In this document: positions 44,565-55,527 of the stretch, in pieces | How positions within the stretch are numbered: position 1 is the first letter of the stretch | How the letters are laid out: each line of letters starts with the position of its first letter | DNA from: Lactuca virosa | Lineage: Eukaryota > Streptophyta > Magnoliopsida > Asterales > Asteraceae | NCBI GenBank assembly: GCA_928212115.1 | Contig: CAKMRJ010005634.1 | Span: 121,276,608-121,340,607, forward strand | Direction: 5' to 3' | DNA length: 64,000 nt | Position numbers and translations under genes: made by a program | Notes under the pieces: generated by a model | Databases searched by the model: none | What the model saw: only the letters and a program-made list of their open reading frames with translations | Told to the model about the DNA's origin: nothing

Positions 44565-45309
44565 ATTGTTTATAGTGAACTCAGTATATCAATCCATAAA
44601 AGATATACAAACTATAAATACATTTGGGGCTGAGAGCTCTGACTACAAGTATACTTTTAAAATTTTAAGTATTTTTATAAGAAGTATACTAACACTCAAC
44701 TTACAGTAAAAATATCATATTCATAAGAACTTAAAAGTATTTAGATGTTGAGCATTACAGTCAAACCTGGATAGTTATGTGATCCTATCTGGGATTAATA
44801 TAGCCTGATCAACTATATTGATTTGAGATATGACCAACATGTGTTTGTGAGTGATAGTGGTGTTGTGACATGTCTAAAACTTACCATACATATTCAGAAG
44901 AACTCTAGAACAAAACATAAAGATTAAAATACTATAGGGTGTTTTAGGCACTATATAATAAACCAACATGTGAAAAACAATAGAACAATTAAGGGTAAAA
45001 ACTATAATATTAAGGGTATATTACAATTATATATAATTAAAGTTATATAGACTTAGAATATGTGATCTAGCTTCATTTCCCGTTCCTTGTTTGGTTGTGG
45101 ATTTAGAGCTGAGTCATTTAATCAAAGGTCGATTATATCCAAGTTATATATAATTAGTATACACTTTATAGTTATAGTAATACCTAGAACAAGTTATACA
45201 TAATATATTATTTGATAACTGTAGGTCTTTCTTGTAAAAACTTATATCCTTACTCAATCGTTACTAACTATATTCTATATCTCTTATCCCTATTCTCGCT
45301 TAGATAACA
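44565..45309 (+). other. Gypsy-C leader with 3' splice-site-like end
   Basis: Non-coding. It carries the CCTTGTTTGG module at 45076-45132. It ends with TACTAAC (45262-45268), a pyrimidine-rich stretch and TTAG (to 45303), a good plant branch point and acceptor, six bases before the ATG of the upstream ORF. Confidence 0.65.
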
Positions 45310-45921
45310 ATGGCTGGATTTCACTTACCCGGAGACCCGTACTTCCCCGATCAAGGACAAGATGTAGAGCCATAAGAAAATCACGAAATTCCCTTAGATG
45401 ATGATTTTGCAGAACATTTTCCTGAAGACAATGATTCTGAATCAGAAGCCTATAATCCACCACCAGTAGCCCAAAATCCTAACCCTCGTCCGGTTTTCCA
45501 AGGTCCGACACCTCCGTGGGTAGAAAGCTCAGAAACATGGAGTCAAGAACAGGGTCAACCTATCCCATATAATAGAGACAGAAGTTTCTACAACCTGAGC
45601 GAAGGAGGCTCAGCAGACAGAGTCCTACCAATTCTAGTCCGCAGGGTTGCGCGAAATGAAATTCAGGGTAGAACCTCCATCAACCAAATCAGGGAAGTTG
45701 ATGCCAATGTGAGAATTAATACAATCCACATTCGTCGTCTTGAATATGTTGGCGAGAGAGCTACGAGAGACAATGAGTATCTACTGGAAGAGTTAGTTGA
45801 AACTCGAGTTGAAGTCATAGAACTGCGAGCAAGTCTGACAGTATATGAAAGACATCTGCTTGCTATGGAGCGTCAACTGGCTGAGTTGAGGTTTTATCCA
45901 AGAGATACTCGTCGCCAGTAG
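45310..45921 (+). pseudogene. Extra ORF upstream of Gypsy-C gag (203 codons, one stop)
   Basis: From ATG 45310 one frame stays open to TAG 45919-45921 apart from a single TAA at codon 22 (45373-45375). The N-terminal half is acidic and Pro-rich (PLDDDFAEHFPEDNDSESEA, then PPPVAQNPNPRPVFQGPTPP). The C-terminal third is a Leu/Glu/Arg-rich helix (LLEELVETRVEVIELRASL, MERQLAELRF) with heptad-like spacing, probably a coiled coil. It is in plus orientation, 396 bp before gag, and in a different frame context, so not a gag extension. I know no named domain. Ogre-type gypsy elements also have an ORF before gag, but I see no specific similarity. An in-frame ATG at 45709 gives a 70-residue coiled-coil-only product. 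Confidence 0.6.
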
Positions 45922-46317
45922 AAGATGCTGTACTCGTTTCCTAATTACTCTTTTGGTTATAGTTAAGTCTACGGATAGGTTCTAGCGTTATTTTTCATGT
46001 TTTTCAGTAAGACCACGAAAATTTTAAATTTCGGTAAGTCTGTATGATGTCGATGTTTTCCCAGAATTTGGTGTATTGTAGACCTGTTTACGGTCAAGTT
46101 TTCCAGACTTTAATCGACATGCATTTTCATAATCTTTGAAAAATAATTCATTCAATTTCATATCATTCTGTTACAAGTTGTACTTGTCGTAGACTTCTAT
46201 TTCCAATTCATTACGAGATTCATGTTGAACTATATGTTTTAGTTCAAGAGATATCAAAATTTATATTCACTCTTGATATCTTACCATCCTTGTATCTTTT
46301 GACTTTTATAGAAAAAG
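45922..46317 (+). other. Spacer between the extra ORF and gag of Gypsy-C
   Basis: Non-coding, T-rich. It ends CTTTTGACTTTTATAG (46296-46311) then AAAAAG and the gag ATG, so a second acceptor-like site stands directly before gag. Confidence 0.55.
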
Positions 46318-47696
46318 ATGCCTCCTCGTAGAAATCCAAGACGTCACAATGTAAATGAAGCGCCGGTACCACCTCCGCCACCACCTCCTCAGTTTGACCC
46401 CGCTATGTTCCAAGCGGCGGTCACGGCGGCTGTAGCGGCTGCCATGTCTCATATTAATACTCCTGGTGCTAGTGGGACGGGAGCCGGTGCACATCCTTCT
46501 AACCATAGAGAGAGTCATGGGCACTCGCGAGAGCGCACTTATAAAGATTTTTCCAATGCCAAACCTAGGACCTTTAATGGAACCGGAGGAGTTATGGCAT
46601 TAAGGCAGTGGATAGAAAAGACAGAAGCAATTTTCGAAATATGCTCCTGTCCTGAGGGCAACAAGGTCAAGTTCGCTGCTTGTACTTTTTCAGATAGAGA
46701 TTTAACGTGGTGGAATGGCCATGTTAAGTCACTTACCCTGCTAGTGGCTAATTCAATAAGCTGGGAGAACTTCAAAACCATGCTTATGCGGGAATATTGT
46801 CTGCGAGGAGAAGTTCAGAAACTCGAGTAGCAGCTCTGGGGTCTCACAATGGTTGGTTCTGATATATCAACCTATACTAGTAGATTCTGTGATCTAGCAA
46901 TTCTTTGCCCGGATATGGTTGCTCTGGAGAGCAAGAAGATTGAGAGATATATTTGGGGACTGTCGCCCCAAATTCAGTCAAGTGTTTTAGCTTCGAGGCC
47001 TGTTACTTTTGACAGTGCCAAAGAGCTGGCACAATCTCTTATTGACCACGGAGCCCGTCAAAACTCAGTGGTTGCTGTACCAGAACAACCGAAGGGAAAC
47101 AACAACAACAACAAGAACAAGGGTCGGAACAAGAGGAAGGGCAAGTTTTCACAGGATTCCTCAAAGAAACAACAACTAGTTACAATTAATGCTGCTACTG
47201 TACCTGTTGCTATTCCTGTTAACCCAGTACCAGCTAAGGCTTATGCTGGTAATCTCCCCAAGTGCAACAAGTGCAATTTTCACCATAATGGAAATTGCAG
47301 GGAAATGCAGTGTCGTAACTGCAACAGAAAAGGGCATACTGCCCGATTCTGTAGAGCACCACCCCAACCACTTAACCAAGTACCTGCTGTTGGAGTAGGT
47401 CAAGCGTGCTACAATTGTGGTGAAGTAGGACATTTTAAGAAAGATTGTCCTAAAGCTGGAAATGCTGGTGGAGTTGGGAGAATTTTAGCCTTGGGTCATG
47501 AAGAAACAGTGGCAAACCCAGTCGTAGTCACGGGTACGTTCCTTCTCAACAACACTTATGCATGCATTCTATTTGATTGTGGTGCTGAGAAGAGCTTTGT
47601 GAGCCATAATTTCAAGCACTTACTAAATCAAAAATTCAAACCATTAAAAGAAACATTCACAGTCGAAATGGCTAACGGGAAATCCGAATCCAACAA

Positions 47697-47742
<46 letters not shown>
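46318..47742 (+). pseudogene. gag-pro: Gypsy-C gag and start of protease
   Basis: ATG 46318 (MPPRRNPRR) starts a Pro-rich N-terminus, an Ala-rich helix and the capsid (RTFNGTGGVMALRQWIEKTE, ICSCPEGNKVKFAACTF). A single TAG at 46828-46830 interrupts the frame, which continues unchanged (TSRFCDLAILCPD). A basic linker (NNNNNKNKGRNKRKGKF) leads to a Cys/His region (CNKCNFHHNGNC, CRNCNRKGHTARFC) and a classic CCHC knuckle (CYNCGEVGHFKKDC). The protease follows with FDCGAEKSFVS (about 47570), where Cys stands in place of the usual Ser/Thr after Asp. The frame runs into a TA microsatellite (47698-47741) and stops. Confidence 0.92.
47698..47741. repeat. (TA)n microsatellite inside Gypsy-C protease
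   Basis: An uninterrupted run of about 22 TA units sits between NGKSESNND and the continuation of protease at about 47742. It creates repeated Ile-Tyr codons and then a TAG. Confidence 0.95.
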
Positions 47743-47743
<1 letters not shown>

Positions 47744-48757
47744 ATGTACTCTTACCTTGAATAACTTTTTGTTCCCAATAGACCTTATGCCGGTCTCTAT
47801 CAAAAGTTTCGATGTCATAATAGGTATGGATTGTTTGTGTCCTAACCATGCTGACATTTTATGCTATGAAAGAGTCATTCGTCTGAACTTGCCAACTAAC
47901 GAAACTCTTGTTATTTACGGCGACAAACCCGGAACGAACCTTCAGATCATTTCTTGCATCAAGGCACGGAAGTAACTTCGTAAAGAGTACTGTGCTTTCT
48001 TAGCTCACGTGGTAGATAAAAAGAAAGAGGTGAAAGACATATCGAGCATTACTGAGGTCTGCAACTTTCCCGACATATTTCCCGATGATCTTCCAGGAGT
48101 GCTTCCTAAACGACAAGTCGAATTCTGAATCGACTTAATTCCAGGGGCTACCCCAGTAGCCAAATCTCCCTATCGTCTTGCACCTTCTGAAATGCAGGAA
48201 TTATCCAGTCAGCTTTACGAACTCCTTAGCAAAGGTTTCATAAGACCAAGCTTCTCACCCTGGGGAGCATCGCTTTTGTTCGTGAAGAAGAAGGATGGAT
48301 CATTCTGTATGTGCATAGACTATCGCGAGCTGAATAAACTTACCATTAAGAATCAATACCCTCTGCCTCGTATTGACGATCTGTTCGACCAACTTCAAGG
48401 TGCGAGTTACTTTTCCAAAATAGACTTCAGATCCGGGTATCACCTGTTACGGATTTTGGAGGATGACATTCCCAAAACTGTGTTCCGAACTCATTATGGT
48501 CATTATGAATTCGTAGTGATGCCATTCGGATTGACGAATGCACCTGCTGTGTTCATGGATCTAATGAACAGAGTGTGTCGTCCATTTCTGGACAAATTCG
48601 TCATAGTTTTCATTGACGACATCCTTATCTACTCAAGAAGTGAAGAGGAACATGGCCAACATCTTCGTCAAGTTTTGCAAACTCTTAGAACAGAGAAACT
48701 CTATGCGAAGTTTTCAAAGTGTGAATTTGGATCAGGAAGGTTGAATTCCTAGGTCGC
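47743..48757 (+). pseudogene. pol: Gypsy-C protease end and reverse transcriptase
   Basis: The protease C-terminal half (FPIDLMPVSIKSFDVIIGMD) runs from about 47762 with a stop at 47973. The linker FPDIFPDDLPGVLPKRQVEF has a TGA at about 48126. The RT frame 48192-48752 contains FIRPSFSPWGA, KKKDGSFCMCIDYRELNKL, SKIDFRSGYHL, MPFGLTNAPAVFMDLMNRV and the catalytic VFIDDILIYSRS (about 48607-48642). A one-base loss at CEFGSG (about 48728) shifts the frame before the connection domain. Confidence 0.92.
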
Positions 48758-49630
48758 GTGGTTAGTTCAAAAGGAATACACGTCGACCCTTCCAAAATTA
48801 AGGCAATTGAAAACTGGTCAGCACCTAAAACACCTACAAAAATCCGTCAATTCTTAGGTCTTGCTGGCTATTACCGTAGATTCATCCAGAATTTCTCTCG
48901 AATAGCTAAACCTCTTACCACCCTGACGCAAAAGGGTGTAACTTTTAGCTGGGGAGAAAAACAAGAAACAACGTTCCAAACGCTGAAACGAGATTTGTGT
49001 AGTGCACCGGTCCTGTCTCTCCCTGAAGGAACAGAGGATTTCGTAGTGTACTGTGATGCTTCTAATCAAGGACTTGGATGTGTTCTTATGCAAAGAGGAA
49101 AGGTTATATCCTATGCCTCAAGACAGCTAAAGACACATGAAGTCAATTATACAACACATGACCTTGAACTAGGAGCAGTAGTATTTTCTCTGAAGATCTG
49201 GAGACATTATTTATATGGCACGAAATGCACAGTATTCACGGACCATAAAAGTCTCCAGCATATCTTTAATCAGAAAGAGCTTAATATGAGACAACGACAA
49301 TGGGTGGAGCTACTGAACGACTACGATTGTGAGATTCTTTATCACCCTAGTAAAGCTAACGTAGTAGCTGACGCCCTTAGTAGAAAAGAATACTCGGGAC
49401 GCCGAGTAAAGTCGTTGACGATGACAATCCATTCACATCTGTCCACACAAATCAGAGAGGCTCAACTTGAGGCCTTAAAACATGAAAACGTGGCAGGTGA
49501 AGCCTTGAGAGGAATGGATAAAAACTTCAGAGTCAGGGATGATGGAGTCTATTGTTTCATGAACCGGATCTGGACACCAAAGTTCGGTGGTTATAGAGAC
49601 GTAGTCATGAATGAAGCACACAAAACCTGA
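48758..49630 (+). pseudogene. pol: Gypsy-C RNase H and integrase zinc finger start
   Basis: Open for 290 codons: IRQFLGLAGYYRRFIQNFSR, CDASNQGLGCVLMQRGKVIS, YASRQLKTHE, LELGAVVFSLKIWRHYLYG, FTDHKSLQHIF and NVVADALSRKEYSG, which cover connection and RNase H. The pre-integrase part begins at about 49410. It ends with NEAHKT and a TGA at 49628-49630 within the zinc finger; the frame continues beyond. Confidence 0.92.
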
Positions 49631-50896
49631 TACTCCATTCATCCAGGTTCAGACAAGATGTATTTGGACCTCAAGAAACTATACTGGTGGCCAAACATGA
49701 AGGCCGTAACTGCTACCTTTGTGGGCAAGTGCCTTACTTGTTCCAAAGTAAAGGTAGAATACTAGAAACCTTCAGGTTTATTGCAACAACCTGAAATCCC
49801 TGAATGGAAGTGGGAGCGTATTACAATGGATTTTATAACCAAGTTACCTAAGACATTGAGTGGTTATGATACTATTTGGGTAATCGTCGATAGATTAAAC
49901 AAATCCGCACACTTCTTACCAATCAAAGAGACAGATAAGATGGAGAAGCTAACAAGAACCTACCTCAAGGAAATCGTTAGACTGCATGGTGTGCCAGTAT
50001 CTATTATTTCTGACCGAGATAGTAGACTCACTTTTCGTTTCTGGCAGTCTTTACAAAAATCTTTGGGAACTAGGCTGGACATGAGTACAGCCTACCATCC
50101 ACAAACTGACATACAAAGTGAGAGGACGATTCAAACTTTAGAAGATATGTTGCGAGCTTGCGTGATAGACTTTGGTAAGGCATGGGAAACTCATTTACCC
50201 CTTGTCGAATTCTCTTACAACAATAGTTATCACACTAGCATAAAGGCTGCTCCTTTCGAAGGTCTCTATGGCCGCAAGTACAGATCACCTCTGCGCTGGG
50301 CTGAAGTGGGTGACACGTAGTTAGCTAGAAGTCAAGTTCCTGATGGTGCTCTCACTGGTTCGGAAATCATACGCAAAACCACAGAGAAAATCGTGCAAAT
50401 CCGGGAGCGACTTAAAGCTTCCAGAGACAGACAGAAAAGCTACGCCGACAAAAGAAGAAAACCTTTGGAGTTCCAGGTTGGTGATCGTGTCATGTTGAAG
50501 GTCTCATCCTGGAAGAGCATGATACGCTTTGGAAAGCGTGACAAGTTGAATCCAAGGTATATAGGACCATTCGAGATTCTTGCTAGAATCGGTCTCATAG
50601 CTTACAAACTCCGACTACCTCAAGATCTAAGTAACATACATCCTGTTTTCCACGTCTCAAACTTGAAAAAGTGTATGTCCGACGAGACTCTTGTTATTCC
50701 ACTCGACGAAATCGAGATTGACGAGAGCCTCAACTTCGTGGAAGAACCAGTAGAAATCATGGACCGAGAGGTCAAACAAACAAAGCAAAGCCGTATTCCT
50801 ATAGTGAAGGTTCGCTGGAATGCTAAGCGGGGACCTGAATTCACTTGGGAGCGCGAGGATCAAATGAAACTGAAATATCCTCATCTTTTTTCTTAG
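49631..50896 (+). pseudogene. pol: Gypsy-C integrase and chromodomain
   Basis: The zinc finger continues (HPGSDKMYLDLKKLYWWPN, CLTCSKVKVEY then a stop at 49762). The open frame 49781-50320 carries the DDE core: MDFITKLPKTLSGYD, ISDRDSRLTFRFWQS and SERTIQTLEDMLRAC. After a TAG at 50318-50320, frame 50393-50896 gives the C-terminal motif LEFQVGDRVMLKVSSWK, HVSNLKKCMSDE and a chromodomain-like end (EPVEIMDREVKQTKQSRIP then FTWEREDQMKLKYPHLF). The integrase inserts cDNA; the chromodomain type suggests chromatin-directed integration, as known for chromoviruses. Confidence 0.92.
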
Positions 50897-50948
50897 TTGT
50901 TTGTAATTACTTAATTGCTTAAACTCTAATTTCGGGACGAAATTCTCT

Positions 50949-50963
50949 CTAACGGGGGGATAA
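50949..50963 (+). other. Polypurine tract of Gypsy-C
   Basis: CTAACGGGGGGATAA directly before the 3' LTR. Confidence 0.85.
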
Positions 50964-51328
50964 TGTAACATCCCGTTATTTTCTATTTATAAAGTCAACT
51001 CTAGTCAAACAAAAGTCAAACAGAGGTCAACTAAAACCTTTTTTAGTGTTTGGGTTTCAATTTAGGTTATAATAATAACCTTTATTTGCTAAAATCCTAA
51101 AAATATCTACATTAGAAATTGAAAGGAAAAAGGCTTGAAAATCTGAGAAACTTCGCTTCGGACCGCAAACACTTCGGCTCACAAAGAGTTTACGGCCGTA
51201 CACTCTTCGAACCGTAAACCCCTCGCAGCCGTAAACGAGGCTTCAGCCGTAAACGTTAAACCGACTTCGGACCGTAAACGAGGTTCACGGTCGTAAACCC
51301 TCGGACCGTGAACCCTCGCATATATATA

Positions 51329-51401
<73 letters not shown>

Positions 51402-53638
51402 CAGAGAGAGAGAGAGGTTTTCTTCATTTTTCCTTCATTTCTCATATCCTCCATTCAAGAACTCTCAAATTCTATCAAGTATCATTAAGAATACTTCTAA
51501 TTATCACCAAATTTGTAAGTGATTCATCCATTTCTAAGTTGATATCCTTCTTGATCTACTAAAACCCCTTGATTTCATCCTTGAATTCATCTCTTTTGGG
51601 TTAGATCTTCAAGAACACGAAGAACACACTAGTTCTTTAAACCGTGAACACCCCCTTGAAACTTCAAAAGATAAGTAATCTTCCATATACTAGTTATCCT
51701 ATAAAAGCTCTTAACTTACAAACCTGAAAACAACCATTTCCCAAGAACATAAGAGTTTACGGCCATAAGCATCTCCCTTGGCCGTAAAGTCAAGATCTTC
51801 TTAGGCCATGAGCATCTCCTTTAGCCGTAAACTCCTATGAAGAACATCATTGGCCGTAAACTCCCCTTGGCTATAAACACCAAAGGTGTGGCCGTAAACT
51901 CTAAGGAGTGGCCGTAAACTCCATTTGATTCAATCACATGTGATTGTAACATTTCAATCTAAGTGATTCCTAGTCCCTAAGATGGGTTCTTAACATAATT
52001 AGTTGTTTAAACACTAATTATATCCATATATGTATCATTATCTGTTTAATAGGATCCGTTGTGTTCAAGACTTCACTTGACACTTAGCATCCTACACCGA
52101 CCTTTTATTTGAATAACTTACTACAGGTGAGTTCATACCCCCGTATTTTCATAGTTTTTACTGTTTTAAGGGGGGGGGGGGATACAAGTATTACACAAAT
52201 ATTTTGTGTTATAAACCAGTGATTTTCAAATATCTTATCAAAATGAATTTCAGTTATCATCAAATCAAATAGTTTTAAATGATTGTTTCAAAAATGACAT
52301 CAAGTCATCAAAATGAATTTCAAAATATCAAACTTCTTTTAAATGTTTTTATAAACTTATATTTTTCCCCAAAAATCATACTAGTATACATATATTTATA
52401 TAAATAAGATTTAAAAGATTTAGGACAGATAACCCACTTTGGTTCCTTTTCCTTGTTTGGATGTGGGATTACAAGTATCAGTTATTTGCCCAAGTGTCAT
52501 TTAAATTTTACTTATATGTATTTGTATATGTATACAAGTATAAAACTTTATTCATTTAGTTTCAATTACCCTTGTAACAAGTTGAGCAAGGGATTGCATT
52601 CATACTTAGTATCAATACAGAAAGTACTTATAAATTATAATAGGTATAATTTATGATTCACAAAACATTAATTCACGATTCAAGTATACTAGAATACATT
52701 GTTTTACAAGAACAAAGGTTTGATTCAAAACTAGTCAAGACTATACATTCTTTCAGATACATGTTAAGAATACTAATTCAAGAACATACTATCAGTCATT
52801 TATTTCAGAATGATTGGATTTTTCATAACTATTATACATGTAACGTTTATATGCTTTTATGAGTCAAGTAGTACAGGTTGTTTAATTCATTTAAACAATA
52901 TAGTAAAGTCCTGACATTATAACCAGAATCTCCAGCCGGGGATCGAAACAATGTGTGTATAGATCTATATTGGGATTGACAACCCCGCACTCGGACTGCT
53001 AGCTACAGTCAGGGATACACGCCTGTGAGTAACAAATTGTTATCAACATGTTTTCAACGCACTCATAGCGTTGGGTCAGGCCATCTAGTCAGTATGGTTA
53101 TAATAACTCATTAAAAGATATTAACAACACGTTAGTCTATAAACAACTAAACTTAGGTACTTTTTCAAAGTACACGTTTACAAGATACAGTTTACAGTAA
53201 TACATTACAGTTTACAATAACAGCTGGTGAAATCGGATATACTCTCAGATACAAGTTTACAAAAGGATTACAAATACAAAACATTGGTTTATAATTAGAA
53301 CAGTTTTATACAACAAAAACTACTTTTCATATACAACAGAAAATATACGATTTTCTGGGAAACAGTTTACATATTCAAGAAACAGAAAACATTCTTCCAA
53401 ACATAAATACTTATGCACTCACTCAACTTTATGTTGATACTCTCTTTTCAAATTACTTGTATTCTCAGGGAACCAGTAGACAGGTACACCCCGAGCTTTT
53501 GAGAAGATGGAGCTATTTATGTCTTGTCTTCTTCTTTTGTACAACTATTTAGTTTCAATATACAATGTTGAAATACATGTAAATATTTATACTTTTTAAA
53601 TACAGTGGTTGTTTGTACTCTGGTTTGGGGGTGTGACA
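50964..53638 (+). repeat. Gypsy-C 3' LTR (2675 bp)
   Basis: Nearly the same as the 5' LTR, with a longer TA tract followed by an AG-rich run (51318-51415) and a 68-bp deletion near the 3' end (after GTACTCTG, 53621). Donor-like site at 52127, G-run at 52170-52181, CCTTGTTTGG module at 52443-52500. Confidence 0.95.
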
Positions 53639-53643
53639 CAAAC

Positions 53644-54098
53644 CGAGACAATTCCGTTCTCAATCTGGTTGGGTGTTTACCTTAAATGGAGGAGCAGTTA
53701 CCTTGAAACGTTTCTAGAAAGAGACGGTGGTTGATTCTACATGCAAATCAGAGTACATAGTGGAAAGCGAAGCATCAAAGGAGGCAATGTGGTTAAAGAA
53801 CTTCATCGGGGATCCTGGGGTTGTGCCAACCATCAAGGAGCCAATGGATTTTTTCTGTGAAAATGAAGGAGCAGTTGCCATGAAAAAGGAACCAAGAGAT
53901 CATAGCAGATTAAGAAATATCGATAGACAATACCATTTCCTCAGACATAGAGTAGACGAAGTTCACCTTGTTTTGAAATGGGTATCATCTGAAGAGAATC
54001 ATGCAGATCCACTGACAAAAGGTCTGAGTAGGGTTAAACACATTCAACATGCCAGGAGCATTGGTCTGAGAGATGATATTAGTTTTAGTAGTTAGATA
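53644..54098 (+). pseudogene. pol: Copia RNase H, 3' part
   Basis: It resumes the copia frame after Gypsy-C: QSGWVFTLNGGAVTLKRF, a shift near 53715, then DSTCKSEYIVESEASKEAMW, FFCENEGAVAMKKEPRDHSR and HFLRHRVDEVHLVLKWV, ending HADPLTKGLSRVKH and ISFSS before a TAG (54093-54095). These are the usual C-terminal RNase H blocks of copia polyproteins. Confidence 0.9.
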
Positions 54099-54958
54099 GT
54101 TAGTTTGAAAATTATAACAAAGTAAATGTAATTGACTTTCGGTGACTAAATAATGGAAAATTATTTATGAGTTTGTTTACTACCTTTTTTCGATTGTTTA
54201 TTCTTGTGTTTCATTTTGCATGTTTTACTTCCCTAATAATTCGATGATTTAAAAGTCCACAGTCGATCAAAGTTTTGGAAGTAAGTAGTGAATTAAGACT
54301 GTCGTGAATTGATTTGTACATTATCTAAAGAGTTTTAGACATAGCAATACTATTGTTGCAATGTTCATGAGTACCTAGAAATGGAGATTTAAGTACTAGA
54401 TTAACCCACACTCAGAGAATTACTTCATGGAATTTATCACGAGTAATTCTGAGACGATAATATCTTATAATCTTAAAATGGAGATATATGAGTTGTGGTT
54501 TACAAGTCAGTTGTGCATTGATAATATGTAAACGTATCAGTAACTTGATGTCAATTATTGTGCATGATTTGATGAGTAAATTGAGAAAGCATATAAATCA
54601 ATTTTTTATTCGTTCCTTTATCCTAACGGGAAAGGAGATATCTTTGGGCCCCTCGGTGATTTGGTTTGGACTTATAGTGTCGGGCCCAACCAGGACTAAA
54701 TTGGTGTGTTTGATGAGAAGTTTTATGTCATTACAAATCAGAAATCGAGAAAAAAAGTATGGGAGAATCATATTGATTTTGTTCCATGTCTCCTATCAGA
54801 ATGATATCTTGCATAATGGAGGATTATATGATCACTTATCATAGGGCACGTAACTGACTGGGTCAGAGTTCAACAACTGCTTTTGGAAGCTACAATTTGC
54901 TGATCAGTTTAGAAGTTATACTGGCAATTATAGTTATAGACTTATGAGAGTGGGAGAC
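54099..54958 (+). other. Copia 3' untranslated region and polypurine tract
   Basis: Non-coding AT-rich sequence; the ORF at 54488-54844 has no recognisable domain. The polypurine tract GAGAGTGGGAGAC (54946-54958) borders the 3' LTR. CAATTATAGTTAT (54925-54937) is the exact complement of ATAACTATAATTG inside the LTR (54982-54994). Confidence 0.75.
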
Positions 54959-55527
54959 TGTTGGATTAGGTGTCTAAGCCCATAACTATAATTGGTATAG
55001 ACTTGAAAGTGTAATTGTTCAATAGTTGAGCAAGATGCATTATAGAACCTCCCTATGCCTTCGACGGTTTTGGGACTATTCTAGGGGTTCTAGAATTATC
55101 CTTAGTGGATAATTAGGAAGCTGGATAATTACCATTTTAAGAAAATGTTATTATATTGGTTTTAAGGTTATCCAGGGTTTCCATGTTGCACTATATAAAG
55201 GGCTTTACCCTTAGAATTTCGAACATTCTAATTCCTCTAAGCCTAGGCCGAAATTTGTCCTCCCTCCTCTCTCCATAATCTCCTTCTTGCTAGCTTGGGT
55301 GTGAACCATCAGAGGCACGACAATTGTGGTGCCTGCTTCCAATATTTCAACAACTAAAGTATGTTATCTTGAACCCATCTATAGTAAATTTTGATTATAC
55401 ATAGGGTTAGTGAGTTCTTGTTGATCAATAGAATGTTACATCAATAGTGTTATGACTTAGATCTTTAGGTTGCATGTACCCTTAAGTGTTAAGGATTTAT
55501 TCACGTTAATACATGTAAAACCCTTCA
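54959..55527 (+). repeat. Copia 3' LTR (569 bp)
   Basis: It runs from TGTTGGATTAGGTG to AACCCTTCA. It matches the 5' LTR but lacks about 200 bp after TATAGACTTGAA. CACTATATAAAGG at 55189-55201 is the probable TATA box. Confidence 0.9.

Larger units (their letters stand above)
41879..53638 (+). mobile_element. Gypsy-C: most complete Ty3/gypsy chromovirus, nested in copia RNase H
   Basis: Ends TGTAACATCCCG (41879) and GGTGTGACA (53638), with exact duplication CAAAC (41874-41878, 53639-53643). It has LTRs of 2671 and 2675 bp, PBS, leader, an extra upstream ORF, gag, protease, RT, RNase H, integrase, chromodomain and PPT. Every domain is present, broken only by single stops, one-base shifts and a TA microsatellite, so it is probably one of the younger insertions in this window. 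Confidence 0.96.
12920..55527 (+). mobile_element. Ty1/copia retrotransposon split by three nested insertions
   Basis: A 5' LTR (12920-13702), PBS, gag, protease, integrase, RT, RNase H and 3' LTR (54959-55527) occur in copia order, with integrase before RT. Gypsy-B (15670-26475) interrupts gag, the CACTA element (27094-39710) lies between protease and the integrase zinc finger, and Gypsy-C (41879-53638) interrupts RNase H. Removing the insertions and one TSD each leaves about 7.4 kb. The host site duplication looks imperfect (ATAAT before, TTAAT after). Many stops and frameshifts make it non-autonomous. Confidence 0.9.

Noticed and set aside
54488..54844. 118-codon ORF between copia RNase H and 3' LTR, considered as an env-like gene
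   Set aside because: No signal peptide, transmembrane or coiled-coil pattern of env-like proteins is evident; probably chance.
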